Below, piece by piece: positions 1-6,993 of a DNA stretch of 7,643 bases. The notes under the pieces were generated by a model. That model saw only the letters and a program-made list of their open reading frames with translations, made no database searches and was not told the origin of the DNA. A program made the translations under genes and the position numbers. The stretch comes from Actinomycetota bacterium (GTDB taxonomy: Bacteria > Actinomycetota > Thermoleophilia > Solirubrobacterales > Solirubrobacteraceae). The stretch is from assembly GCA_009699915.1 (NCBI GenBank), contig WLNG01000060.1, positions 1-7,643 on the forward strand, in the 5' to 3' direction. Each line of letters begins with the position of its first letter. Position 1 is the stretch's first letter.

Positions 1-1035
1 ATCACGCATCGGGCGCACGCGAGCATGGGTCGCGATCTCGCTTCGGTCCTCGGTGTCGGCGCGGCGGACCGCTTCCTGCTGCTCTCGCCCCTCTTCCACG
101 TCGGCGGCTGGTCCACGGCCGTGCTGCCGGCGCTCGCGACGGGCGCCTCGCTGACGATCCCCGGCGCCTTCTCGGCCGGGCGCTTCTGGGATGACGTCGA
201 GCGCTGGCGGCCGACAATCTGGACGACGGGGCTCGCGTTCATCGAGATGGTCGCCGCGCGGGGCGGCGAGCCGCCGTCCACCGCGCCCTTCCGGCACGTG
301 CTGAGCAACCTGCGCCCCGATACGTGGGAGCTGGGTCGCGGACGGCTCGGCCTGCCGCTGGGGACGTACTACGGCCTGACGGAGAACAACGGCCGCGGCA
401 CGATCGACGTGGCCATGACGGCGTACGAGCCCGGCTACGTGGGCCGCCCCTACACCGCAGCAGACGCCGTGCGGATCACGCGGGGCGGCGAGGTCCTGCC
501 GGCCGGCGAGGTCGGCGAGATCGAGCTCTCAGGCCCGAGCACGATGTCGGAGTACCTCGGCGACGCGGAGGCGACGAGCCGGACGCTGCGCCCGGGAGGT
601 TGGATCGCCACGGGTGACCTCGGCCTCGTCGACGAGGACGGCCGAGTCTTCTTCCGCGGGCGTGAGAAGAACATGATCAAGCGCTCCGGTGAGAACGTCG
701 CCGCCGAGGAGGTCGAGCTCGTTCTGCTCGGGCACCCCGACGTCGTCGATGCCGCTGCCCTGGCCGTGCCCGACCGGGTCCGCGAGGAGGAGGTCAAGGC
801 CCTCGTTGTCACCCGGCCGGGCGCCGAGGCCGACCCCGCTGCACTGCGCGCCCACTGCCTGGCACAGATGGCCCCGTTTAAGGCCCCGCGGTACATCCAG
901 TTCGTCGACGCGCTCCCGCGGACGGCCTCCGGCAAACCGGACGTGGCGACCATCCGGCGCGACTTCGCCGGCCCGGACGCCTCGTGGGACTGCGAGTCCG
1001 CACTCAACCCCCAATCAGGAGGCGTCAGCGCATGA
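1..1035 (+). CDS. AMP-forming acyl-CoA ligase (partial, N-terminus outside window)
   Basis: This protein activates a carboxylic acid to an acyl-adenylate and then an acyl-CoA (ANL superfamily). The frame is open from base 1, so the gene starts upstream. The first visible residues, ITHRA, match what normally follows the P-loop TSGTTGxPKG, so roughly the first third of a usual ~510-residue enzyme is missing. An internal ATG at base 25 is not the start. Visible core motifs, numbered from the window edge, are PLFHVGGW (near 28-35), the adenine-site motif YGLTENNG (near 124-131), GEIELSGP, GWIATGDLG (near 201), hinge segment GREKNMIKRSGEN (near 221) and C-terminal PRTASGK with the catalytic lysine codon at 934-936. 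All look intact. The hinge has N where most relatives have D (GRxKD), as in crotonobetaine/carnitine-CoA-ligase-like enzymes. The stop overlaps the next start (ATGA). Linkage to hyuAB suggests it acts on their product (inference). Family is certain; substrate is unknown. Confidence 0.93.
   Translation: MTHRAHASMGRDLASVLGVGAADRFLLLSPLFHVGGWSTAVLPALATGASLTIPGAFSAGRFWDDVERWRPTIWTTGLAFIEMVAARGGEPPSTAPFRHVLSNLRPDTWELGRGRLGLPLGTYYGLTENNGRGTIDVAMTAYEPGYVGRPYTAADAVRITRGGEVLPAGEVGEIELSGPSTMSEYLGDAEATSRTLRPGGWIATGDLGLVDEDGRVFFRGREKNMIKRSGENVAAEEVELVLLGHPDVVDAAALAVPDRVREEEVKALVVTRPGAEADPAALRAHCLAQMAPFKAPRYIQFVDALPRTASGKPDVATIRRDFAGPDASWDCESALNPQSGGVSA
1017..1022 (+). promoter_or_regulatory. Shine-Dalgarno site fixing the HyuA-like start
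   Basis: A perfect AGGAGG lies 9 bases before the ATG at 1032. It decides the start: an in-frame ATG at 984 would add 16 residues lacking family resemblance (MGLRVRTQPP...) before the conserved Hydant_A_N opening, and would lie well inside the upstream ligase gene. The site is within the last codons of that ligase, as expected for translational coupling. Confidence 0.85.
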
Positions 1036-3140
1036 GCTACGTCTGTGGCGTGGACATCGGCGGGACGTTCACCGACGCCGTCGTCCTCGATCCCGATGGC
1101 CGCATCCATCTCGGCAAGCGCTCGTCCACGCCGCCCGGCTTCGAGGACGGCTTCTTCGACGCCCTCTCGGCTGCGGCAGAGGCGGCGGGGCTCGGCCTCG
1201 AGGATCTACTCGCGAGGACCAGCCACGTCATCCACGGCACGACCGTCGCGACGAATGCGATGGTGCAGCTCAATGGGGCGAAGGTCGGGCTGATCACCAC
1301 GCGCGGGCACCGCGACGTGCTCCCGATGATGCGCAGCATCGGGCGCGTGAAGGGGCGGTCGGTGGAGGAGATCGTCCGCCTGAGCGCCTCGCGCAAGCCC
1401 GAGCCGATCGTCCCACGCTCGCGCATCGAGGAGGTGGACGAGCGCGTCGACAGCAAGGGCGAGGTCGTCGTCCGGCTCGACGAGGACGGCGCCCGCGAGG
1501 CGATCCGCCGGCTGGTGGACGCCGAGGTTGAGGCGATCGCCATCTCGTTCCTCTGGTCGTTCATCAACCCGTCGCACGAGCTGCGCGTGCGGGAGCTCGT
1601 CGAGGAGATGGCGCCGGACCTCTTCGTCACGACGTCGAGCGAGCTGGTCCCCAAGTGGGGTGAGTACGAGCGCACTGCGGCGGTCGCGATCAACGCGTTC
1701 GTCGGGCCGACGACGGCGGCCTACATCAACCGCATGACGGGGCGCCTCGCCGACCTCGGCTACGACCGGCCGCTCTACATCGTCGAGTGCGCGGGCGGGG
1801 TTCTCCCGGCCGAGGCGGCTGCCGAGGATCCCGTCCTCCTGCTCGGGTCGGGACCGGTGGGCGGCGTCGTCGCAGCCGCGCAGCTCGAGTCGGCCAAGCC
1901 GTTCGGGGACATCATCGTCACCGATATGGGCGGCACGTCCTTCGACGTGGGCCTCGTCACCGATGGAGCGCCCCGATACGCGGCGACCAGCGTCGTGAAC
2001 CAGTACGAGTTCTTCATCCCGATCGTCGACGTGCAGTCGATCGGCTCGGGGGGAGGCTCGATCATCTGGGTGGACGACTTCGGCGAGACCGTCCGCGTCG
2101 GTCCGCAGAGCGCGGGGGCTCGGCCCGGTCCCGCGTGCTACGGGCGGGGCGGCACGAGTCCGACGATCAGCGACGCGAATCTCGTGCTCGGCTACCTGAA
2201 CCCGGATTACTTCCTCGGAGGCGCGCTGGATCTCGACGTCGGCGCGGCCCACGCAGCGATGGCCTCCGTCGGCGACCGTGTCGGCATGAGCGTCGAGGAG
2301 ACCGCCGTCGCAGCGACGAGGATCGTCAACCACCAGATGGCCGACCTCATCCGCAAGCTCACGATCGAGCGCGGGTACCACCCGCGCGATTTCAGCGTGT
2401 TCTCCTGCGGCGGTGCGGCCGGGCTTCATGCGACCGAGTACACGGCGATGCTCGGGTCGCCGCGGCTGGTCGTGCCCCTCGGTGACACCGCGAGCGTCTG
2501 GTCCGCCCTGGGCGCCGCCTCCTCCGACCTCCTCTACGTCCACGAGCGCTCGCTGATCCGCGTGGCGCCGTTCTCGACCGAGGAGTTCGCCGAGGCTTAC
2601 GGTGAGCTGGAGGCGCGCGCGCGCACCCGGCTTGCGCTCGACGACGTCGACCCGAAGGACATCCAGATCAACCGCTTCGCCGACCTCAAGTACGGCGGCC
2701 AGGTGAACGTCGTCGAGACCCCCGTCGGGGAGGGCGCGTTCTCCGCTGAGCTGCTCGGCCGACTCGAGGATGACTTCGAGGCGAAGTACGAGCGGCTTTA
2801 CGGCAAGGGCACCGGCCACCGCAGCGCGGGAATCGAGATGACCGAGATCCGCATCCGGGCGGTCGGCCGCAAGCCGAAGCCCGAGCTCGCGCGCGGCGAG
2901 GATGAGGGAGCCGAGGTGGCGGCATCAGCGGCCGCGGGCGCCCGCCGCGCCTGGGACGCCGTGCTCGGCGCGTTCACCGATTTCTCGGTCTGGCGTGGAG
3001 CCGAGCTGCGGACCGGCAACCGCGTCAGTGGCCCGGCGATCATCGAACTGGCGGAGACGACCGTCGTCCTGCACACCTCCGACCTGCTCATCGTGGACCC
3101 CTACGGCAACTTCGTCTGCGAGAGGAGCCAGAACGCATGA
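1032..3140 (+). CDS. hyuA: Hydantoinase A / oxoprolinase-family ATP-dependent subunit (HyuA-like)
   Basis: This is the ATP-using subunit of a hydantoinase/oxoprolinase-type enzyme (702 aa, normal full length for the family). The family covers N-methylhydantoinase, 5-oxoprolinase, caprolactamase and the ATP-dependent acetone and acetophenone carboxylases; in each the subunit phosphorylates a substrate or intermediate in the cytoplasm. Domain order: N-terminal Hydant_A_N part opening with the phosphate-binding VDIGGTFTD (residues 7-15) and HGTTVATNA (69-77); central actin-like ATPase core with GSGPVGG (272-278), DMGGTSFD (298-305) and SIGSGGGS (336-343); then ARPGPACYGRGG (363-374), CGGAAGLHA (459-467) and YGGQ (554-557); and a C-terminal part with SGPAIIE (666-672). 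No key motif is missing. No signal peptide or membrane segment is visible. It overlaps both neighbours by ATGA. The symbol is given at family level; whether it is a hydrolase or carboxylase is undecided, though the context favours carboxylase. Confidence 0.93.
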   Translation: MSYVCGVDIGGTFTDAVVLDPDGRIHLGKRSSTPPGFEDGFFDALSAAAEAAGLGLEDLLARTSHVIHGTTVATNAMVQLNGAKVGLITTRGHRDVLPMMRSIGRVKGRSVEEIVRLSASRKPEPIVPRSRIEEVDERVDSKGEVVVRLDEDGAREAIRRLVDAEVEAIAISFLWSFINPSHELRVRELVEEMAPDLFVTTSSELVPKWGEYERTAAVAINAFVGPTTAAYINRMTGRLADLGYDRPLYIVECAGGVLPAEAAAEDPVLLLGSGPVGGVVAAAQLESAKPFGDIIVTDMGGTSFDVGLVTDGAPRYAATSVVNQYEFFIPIVDVQSIGSGGGSIIWVDDFGETVRVGPQSAGARPGPACYGRGGTSPTISDANLVLGYLNPDYFLGGALDLDVGAAHAAMASVGDRVGMSVEETAVAATRIVNHQMADLIRKLTIERGYHPRDFSVFSCGGAAGLHATEYTAMLGSPRLVVPLGDTASVWSALGAASSDLLYVHERSLIRVAPFSTEEFAEAYGELEARARTRLALDDVDPKDIQINRFADLKYGGQVNVVETPVGEGAFSAELLGRLEDDFEAKYERLYGKGTGHRSAGIEMTEIRIRAVGRKPKPELARGEDEGAEVAASAAAGARRAWDAVLGAFTDFSVWRGAELRTGNRVSGPAIIELAETTVVLHTSDLLIVDPYGNFVCERSQNA
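3122..3127 (+). promoter_or_regulatory. Shine-Dalgarno site of the HyuB-like gene
   Basis: GAGGAG lies 9 bases before the ATG at 3137, inside the last codons of the HyuA-like gene. The spacing is identical to that at the previous junction. It supports the ATG at 3137, whose first four bases ATGA include the upstream gene's stop codon, and supports coupled, near-equimolar synthesis of the two subunits. Confidence 0.8.
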
Positions 3141-5389
3141 CCGTCTTCGATGGCATCAATGAGTGCTACGTGCCCGAGGGACCGATCGCGATCGATCCCT
3201 CGGTCGTCCTCCATCGCGAAGCCGACACGGAGATCGACCCGGTCACCTACGAGGTGATCCGCTCGTCGCTGTGGAACATCAACGTCGAGGCCGGCGAGAT
3301 CATCCAGCGCGTCTCGGGCTCACCGATCGCGCAGTATGCGCACGACCTCAACACCGTCCTGCTGACCGAGGACGCCGAGTACCTCTACACCGGTCCGTAC
3401 AACCTCAACCTCGCCGTCGTAGTGGACCTCACGGTGAAGTGGATCCTCGAGTTCCGCAGCGCCGATCCGGGGATCGCCGATGGCGACATCTTTCTCTCCA
3501 ACGACCCGTTCGTCGGCGCCTCGCACGTGACCGACACGATCATGGCGATGCCGATCTTCGTTGACGGGCGGCTCTTTTGCTGGGCGGCGAGCACCTTTCA
3601 CCAGTACGACATGGGCGGCACGGCGCCGGGCGGCTACAGCCCGGATGCGCGCAACCGCTTCGAGGAGGCCGACCCGATCCCCCCGGTGAAGATCGTCTCA
3701 GGCGAGGGCGAGGTCCGGCGCGACCTGCTCGACTGGTACCTGCGCAAGTCGCGCACGCCGCACCTCCTGGAGCTCGACTTCCGCAGCCAGATCGCCGGAT
3801 GCAACTACTCCAAGGCCCGTGTGCTCTCGCTCGTGGAGGCCTACGGCGCGGGCACGGTGAAGGCCGCGATGCGCAAGGTCCTCGATGACGGCGAGCGGGC
3901 CTTCGCGCGGCGGCTGGAGGCGATCCCCGACGGGCGCTGGAGCACGCGCGGCTATGTCGAGTCGGCGCTTCCCGGCGACCGCCAGGTCTACACGACGCAG
4001 CTGAACGTCACGAAGACCGGCCGGCGCATCGTCTTCGACCAAGAGGGCACGAGCCCGCAGGCGGGGGTGCTGAGCATCAGCTACGCCGCATGGCGTTCAG
4101 GGATCATGCCGCCGCTCGTACGGCTGCTCTGTGACGACACGATGTACGCGCTCGGCGGGGCTCTACGCTGCGCCGAATTCCGTCCGCTCGCCGGATCGAT
4201 GATGTGCGCCTCGCACCCGGCCGCGACCGGCAACCCCGGCATCGGGATCTGCCAGGCCGGCAGCCTCGCATCCGCGTCGCTCTCGCGGATGCTCTCCACC
4301 GTGGACGACGAGAGCCAGGATGTCTTCGCCGTCGCCGGCACGAGCATCTACCCGATCTCGGCGCTCTCGGGCGTGGATCAGTCCGGCAACTACTTCGGGA
4401 CGATTCACATGGAGCCGATGGCCGGCGGCCTCGGCGCATTCCGCAACGCCGACGGCGAGGACACGGGCGGAACGGTGTACGACGCCCTCGCGCTCGCCCC
4501 GAACGTCGAGTTCTCCGAGCAGTACTTCCCGATCCTCTTCCTCTACCGCCGCGAGCTGCCGGGTTCCGGCGGCGCCGGGCGGTTCCGCGGCGGGAACAGC
4601 GGGATCTTCGCCTACACCCCGCACCGCGCGGACGTCATCGACCACTACACGGCGACCTCCGGCATGGCGATCCCGACGAGTCTCGGTCTCTGGGGCGGGC
4701 ACCCCGGGGCGACGAACCGCGACCTGCTCAAGCGCAGCACCGACGTGCGCGCGCGTTTGCAGGAGGGCCGCATCCCGCAGAGCCTCGACGAGCTCGGCGG
4801 CGAGGTCGAGTGGATCGCGCCGAAGGTGCGCGACATCCTCCAGTATCCGGACGATGTCTGGGAGGTCCGCTGGGCCGCCGGCGGCGGCTTCGGGGACCCG
4901 CTCGAGCGCGAGCCCGAGGCGGTGCTGCGCGACGTCACGCGCGATCTGCTTCCCGCCGACGACGCGCGGCGCTTCTACGGCGTCGTGCTCGTCGGCGAAG
5001 CCGTGGATGAGCAGGCGACCGCCTCGCTGCGAGATGAGATGCGCGCGGCGCGCCTGGGCCCGGGTGAGAAGCGCCCCGCGAAGGCGCAGGGCGAGCACGT
5101 TCTGAACCTCGGCCCGACGCTTGAGGTACTGCGCGGCGAGCACGGCGACGAGGTCGCCTGCCGCAGCTGCGGCACGTCGCTCGGCGCGCTCGCGGGCTGG
5201 AAGACCCGCGCCGCCTCGGTCGCCCTCTCCGTCGAAGAGGTGAACAGCCAGATCGACGACCCGGCGCGGTACGTGGACGCGCCGGTGTACTTCCGCTCCT
5301 ACTGCTGCCCGGGCTGCGCACGGGCGCTCGACGGCGAGGTCACCGTCGGCGACGACGCCCCCTACGACGACGTGGAGCTGGCCGAGTAG
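3137..5389 (+). CDS. hyuB: Hydantoinase B-family subunit with C-terminal gamma-like cysteine domain (HyuB-like)
   Basis: This is the partner of the HyuA-like protein and probably carries the metal-bearing active site. It has 750 aa, longer than ordinary HyuB (about 510-600) and close to the acetone carboxylase large subunit. After a 34-residue lead, the Hydant_B domain starts at DPVTYEVIR (34-42), followed by RVSGSPIA (58-65), NDPFVGASHVTD (122-133), FHQYDMGG (154-161), GRFRGGNSG (481-489), AAGGGFGDPL (580-589) and YGVVL (614-618), which usually closes the domain. H130, D133 and H155 repeat the H-x2-D and +25 His spacing of the manganese ligands in acetone carboxylase, as I recall that structure. 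Residues from about 655 form an extra domain with C675/C678 and C724/C727. The gene follows hyuA by an ATGA overlap. Its 3' end overlaps the convergent ligase by 28 bases, and no terminator hairpin was seen there. The symbol is family-level; substrate unknown. Confidence 0.92.
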   Translation: MTVFDGINECYVPEGPIAIDPSVVLHREADTEIDPVTYEVIRSSLWNINVEAGEIIQRVSGSPIAQYAHDLNTVLLTEDAEYLYTGPYNLNLAVVVDLTVKWILEFRSADPGIADGDIFLSNDPFVGASHVTDTIMAMPIFVDGRLFCWAASTFHQYDMGGTAPGGYSPDARNRFEEADPIPPVKIVSGEGEVRRDLLDWYLRKSRTPHLLELDFRSQIAGCNYSKARVLSLVEAYGAGTVKAAMRKVLDDGERAFARRLEAIPDGRWSTRGYVESALPGDRQVYTTQLNVTKTGRRIVFDQEGTSPQAGVLSISYAAWRSGIMPPLVRLLCDDTMYALGGALRCAEFRPLAGSMMCASHPAATGNPGIGICQAGSLASASLSRMLSTVDDESQDVFAVAGTSIYPISALSGVDQSGNYFGTIHMEPMAGGLGAFRNADGEDTGGTVYDALALAPNVEFSEQYFPILFLYRRELPGSGGAGRFRGGNSGIFAYTPHRADVIDHYTATSGMAIPTSLGLWGGHPGATNRDLLKRSTDVRARLQEGRIPQSLDELGGEVEWIAPKVRDILQYPDDVWEVRWAAGGGFGDPLEREPEAVLRDVTRDLLPADDARRFYGVVLVGEAVDEQATASLRDEMRAARLGPGEKRPAKAQGEHVLNLGPTLEVLRGEHGDEVACRSCGTSLGALAGWKTRAASVALSVEEVNSQIDDPARYVDAPVYFRSYCCPGCARALDGEVTVGDDAPYDDVELAE
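5099..5386 (+). other. C-terminal domain of the HyuB-like protein, resembling acetone/acetophenone carboxylase gamma subunit
   Basis: Residues ~655-750 lie beyond the normal end of the Hydant_B fold. They contain ACRSCG (C675, C678), a GWK segment (687-689), then FRSYCCPGC (C723, C724, C727), followed by ALDGEV and an acidic tail. Two CxxC pairs about 46 residues apart are a typical zinc-binding arrangement. The layout CxxC ... WK ... YxCPxC ... L-x-x-E-V matches my recollection of the small zinc-binding gamma subunit of acetone carboxylase and its acetophenone carboxylase counterpart, normally a separate polypeptide. The cysteines are seen directly; the gamma-subunit relationship is inferred from memory, without an alignment. 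An unrelated zinc ribbon is the alternative. Confidence 0.6.
5362..5389. other. 28-base tail-to-tail gene overlap
   Basis: The stop of the minus-strand ligase (TAG, read from CTA at 5362-5364) lies inside the HyuB-like gene, whose own stop TAG is at 5387-5389. The last nine codons of each gene are therefore encoded on opposite strands of the same DNA. There is no room for an intergenic terminator, and no GC hairpin with a T-run was seen here on either strand. Confidence 0.9.
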
Positions 5390-6933
5390 ATCTCCTTGAC
5401 CTCGCCGCGCAGCACCTTCCCGGAGGGGTTGCGCGGCAGGTCGGCGGCGATGTGGACGATGCGCGGGCGCATGTAACTCGCAAGGCGCTTGCCGCAGAGC
5501 GCGGTGATCTCGGCCTCGGTGATGCTCGCCCCCTCACGCGGCAAGACGACGGCGGTCACGATCTGGCCCCAGACCTCGTCCGGCGTGCCGATCACGACGA
5601 CCTCCTGCACAGCGGGCAGCTCGCGGATGACCGTCTCGACCGCGCTGGGGAAGACGCTCTCCCCGCCGCTGCGGATGAGGTCGTTGCGGCGATCGACGAT
5701 ATAGAGGTAGCCGTCCTCATCCCAGGTCGCGAGGTCGCCGGTCAGGCACCAGCCGTCTACGAGCTTCTGCGCCGTGCGCTCGGGGTCTTCGTGGTAACCG
5801 TGCATGACGCTTGGCGAGCGGACGAGGATCTCACCGACGGTTGCGCGGTCCTGCGGGCAGTCGCGGCCCTCGTCGTCCACGACGCGCGCCTCGACGAGCG
5901 GCACGGGGCGCCCCGCGGAACGCACGAGGTGGGCGCGATCAGGGTCTGAGAGCGCGGCGCGGTGATCCGCCGGCGTCAGTGCGCTGATCAGCACGGAGGT
6001 CTCCGTCTGCCCGTAGAGCTGGAGCAGGTCGCAGTCGAAGACGCGCATGATCCGCTCGATCAGGCGCGCCGGGAACGGCGCCCCGCCGTAGCTGATCGTC
6101 CGCAGGCTGCCCAGGTCTGCACCGAGGCGCTCCTGCGCGTCGAGCAGGAAGTTCATCATCGTCGCGACCCCGATGAAGCGGCCGACGCCCTCCGTCTCGA
6201 CCGTGCGCAGCAGCAGCTCCGCATCGAAGCTCTCCATCTCCGGCACGACGAGCCGGCCTCCAACCAGGAGCGGGCCGATGAGGTAGAGGTGCGGATTGTG
6301 GAACATCTGCGGCAGGACCATCACGACATCGGTCTCGTCCAGCGGCTCGACAGTGAGCATCGAGAGGACGGACGCCTCGAGCATCGCGTTCGTGACCGGG
6401 ACGCCCTTCGGGACGCCCTCCGTCCCGCCGGTGGAGATGAACGCGAAGACGTCATCGCGCTGCGGCTCGCGTGAGACGCCGGCGAGCAGCGCCTCGGCCC
6501 GCCCGCCCTCGGCCCGCTCGCCGTCGTCGGGATCCACGCAGAGGACGACCCGGATGCCGGGGACCGCGGCCGCGACCTCGTGCGCCATCTGCGCGAAGTC
6601 GGGCGTGAAGAGCAGCGCCTCGGGCCGGTACTTCGCGGCCGTCTCGGCGAGCAGAGGGCCGGGAAGCCGCCAATTCAGCGGCACGCTCGTGAAGCCGTGG
6701 CGGGCGAGGCCCAGCAGCGCGACCGCATAGCCGACCGAGTTGCGGCCGATCAGGGCAATGCGCGCCCCGGGCGTGACGCCTCCGGCGCCGAGCCGCGCGC
6801 CGAGCTCGTCAGCGCGATGGGCCAGCTCGCCGTAGGTCACCCGCTCGGAGCCCCAGACGATCGCCTCGCGCCCCGGATGCAGTGTCCCGGCGCGCTGGAT
6901 GATGCTCGACGGGTGTATCGCCAGGCCGGTCAC
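5362..6933 (-). CDS. AMP-forming acyl-CoA synthetase (complete)
   Basis: This is a second ANL-family ligase making acyl-CoA from acid, ATP and CoA (523 aa, normal length). The chosen start is the GTG at 6933 because the family's N-terminal pattern (short lead, helix, HPGREAIVWG, VTYGEL) begins right after it. The frame stays open to 7626, but that stretch is antisense to the flavoprotein gene. Another GTG at 6993 would add 20 residues that do not look like family sequence. Motifs: P-loop STGGTEGVPKG (167-177), LPQMFHNPH (207-215), YGQTET (307-312), GWCLTGDL (394-401), hinge VDRRNDLIRSGGES (413-426) and PRNPSGK with catalytic K506 (500-506). Oddities: TE replaces TT in the P-loop, N182 replaces the usual His after it, and the hinge reads RRND/GGES rather than GRxKD/GGEN; none is clearly inactivating. 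It is only distantly similar to the ligase at the left edge, so this is not a recent duplication. Substrate unknown. Confidence 0.91.
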   Translation of the reverse strand: MTGLAIHPSSIIQRAGTLHPGREAIVWGSERVTYGELAHRADELGARLGAGGVTPGARIALIGRNSVGYAVALLGLARHGFTSVPLNWRLPGPLLAETAAKYRPEALLFTPDFAQMAHEVAAAVPGIRVVLCVDPDDGERAEGGRAEALLAGVSREPQRDDVFAFISTGGTEGVPKGVPVTNAMLEASVLSMLTVEPLDETDVVMVLPQMFHNPHLYLIGPLLVGGRLVVPEMESFDAELLLRTVETEGVGRFIGVATMMNFLLDAQERLGADLGSLRTISYGGAPFPARLIERIMRVFDCDLLQLYGQTETSVLISALTPADHRAALSDPDRAHLVRSAGRPVPLVEARVVDDEGRDCPQDRATVGEILVRSPSVMHGYHEDPERTAQKLVDGWCLTGDLATWDEDGYLYIVDRRNDLIRSGGESVFPSAVETVIRELPAVQEVVVIGTPDEVWGQIVTAVVLPREGASITEAEITALCGKRLASYMRPRIVHIAADLPRNPSGKVLRGEVKEIYSASSTSS

Positions 6934-6993
6934 ACGGCGTTCGAGAAGTATCCTACCGTACGGTTGGTTGGGAGCTTTGGGAATGGAGCGCAC
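6934..6993. promoter_or_regulatory. Divergent 60-base promoter region with possible shared -10 element
   Basis: This is the only intergenic space in the window, lying between the GTG starts of the minus-strand ligase and the plus-strand flavoprotein. Both promoters must be here or reach into the coding regions. The heptamer TATCCTA (6949-6955) contains TATCCT on the plus strand and TAGGAT on the minus strand; both fit TANNNT, the -10 consensus. Transcription would then begin near 6961 rightwards (leader about 33 bases, GGAG at 6985-6988 before GTG) and near 6943 leftwards (leader about 10 bases with no good Shine-Dalgarno, close to leaderless). No convincing -35 hexamer is visible in either direction, so the assignment is tentative. 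Confidence 0.35.
6955..6964. promoter_or_regulatory. Perfect palindrome ACCGTACGGT, candidate operator
   Basis: A perfect 10-base inverted repeat sits in the divergent spacer, immediately beside the putative shared -10 heptamer. It extends imperfectly to a 16-mer, CCTACCGTACGGTTGG (6952-6967), with matching CC/GG ends and one mismatched pair between. Size, symmetry and position fit a dimeric repressor of the TetR type (inference); bound protein could block both promoters. No regulator gene lies in the window. Confidence 0.45.

Noticed and set aside
984..1031. Earlier ATG for the HyuA-like gene
   Set aside because: It adds 16 basic residues inside the upstream ligase with no family similarity, while the ATG at 1032 has AGGAGG at 9 bases and directly precedes the conserved Hydant_A_N opening.
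1206..2819. 537-codon open frame on the minus strand
   Set aside because: It lies entirely antisense to the well-supported HyuA-like gene. Its product is Arg/Asp/Glu/Val-rich without motifs, the usual by-product of GC-rich third positions.
4163..5143. 326-codon open frame on the minus strand opposite the HyuB-like gene
   Set aside because: No domain or motif; composition of a shadow frame; the plus-strand gene across it is strongly supported by family motifs.
5380..5420. Terminator after the HyuB-like gene
   Set aside because: I looked for a GC-rich hairpin followed by a T-run on both strands around the convergent ends and found none.
5452..6474. Two plus-strand open frames (165 and 170 codons) opposite the ligase
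   Set aside because: Both are antisense to the intact ligase motifs, have Arg/Asp/Val/His-rich shadow composition and no recognisable domain.
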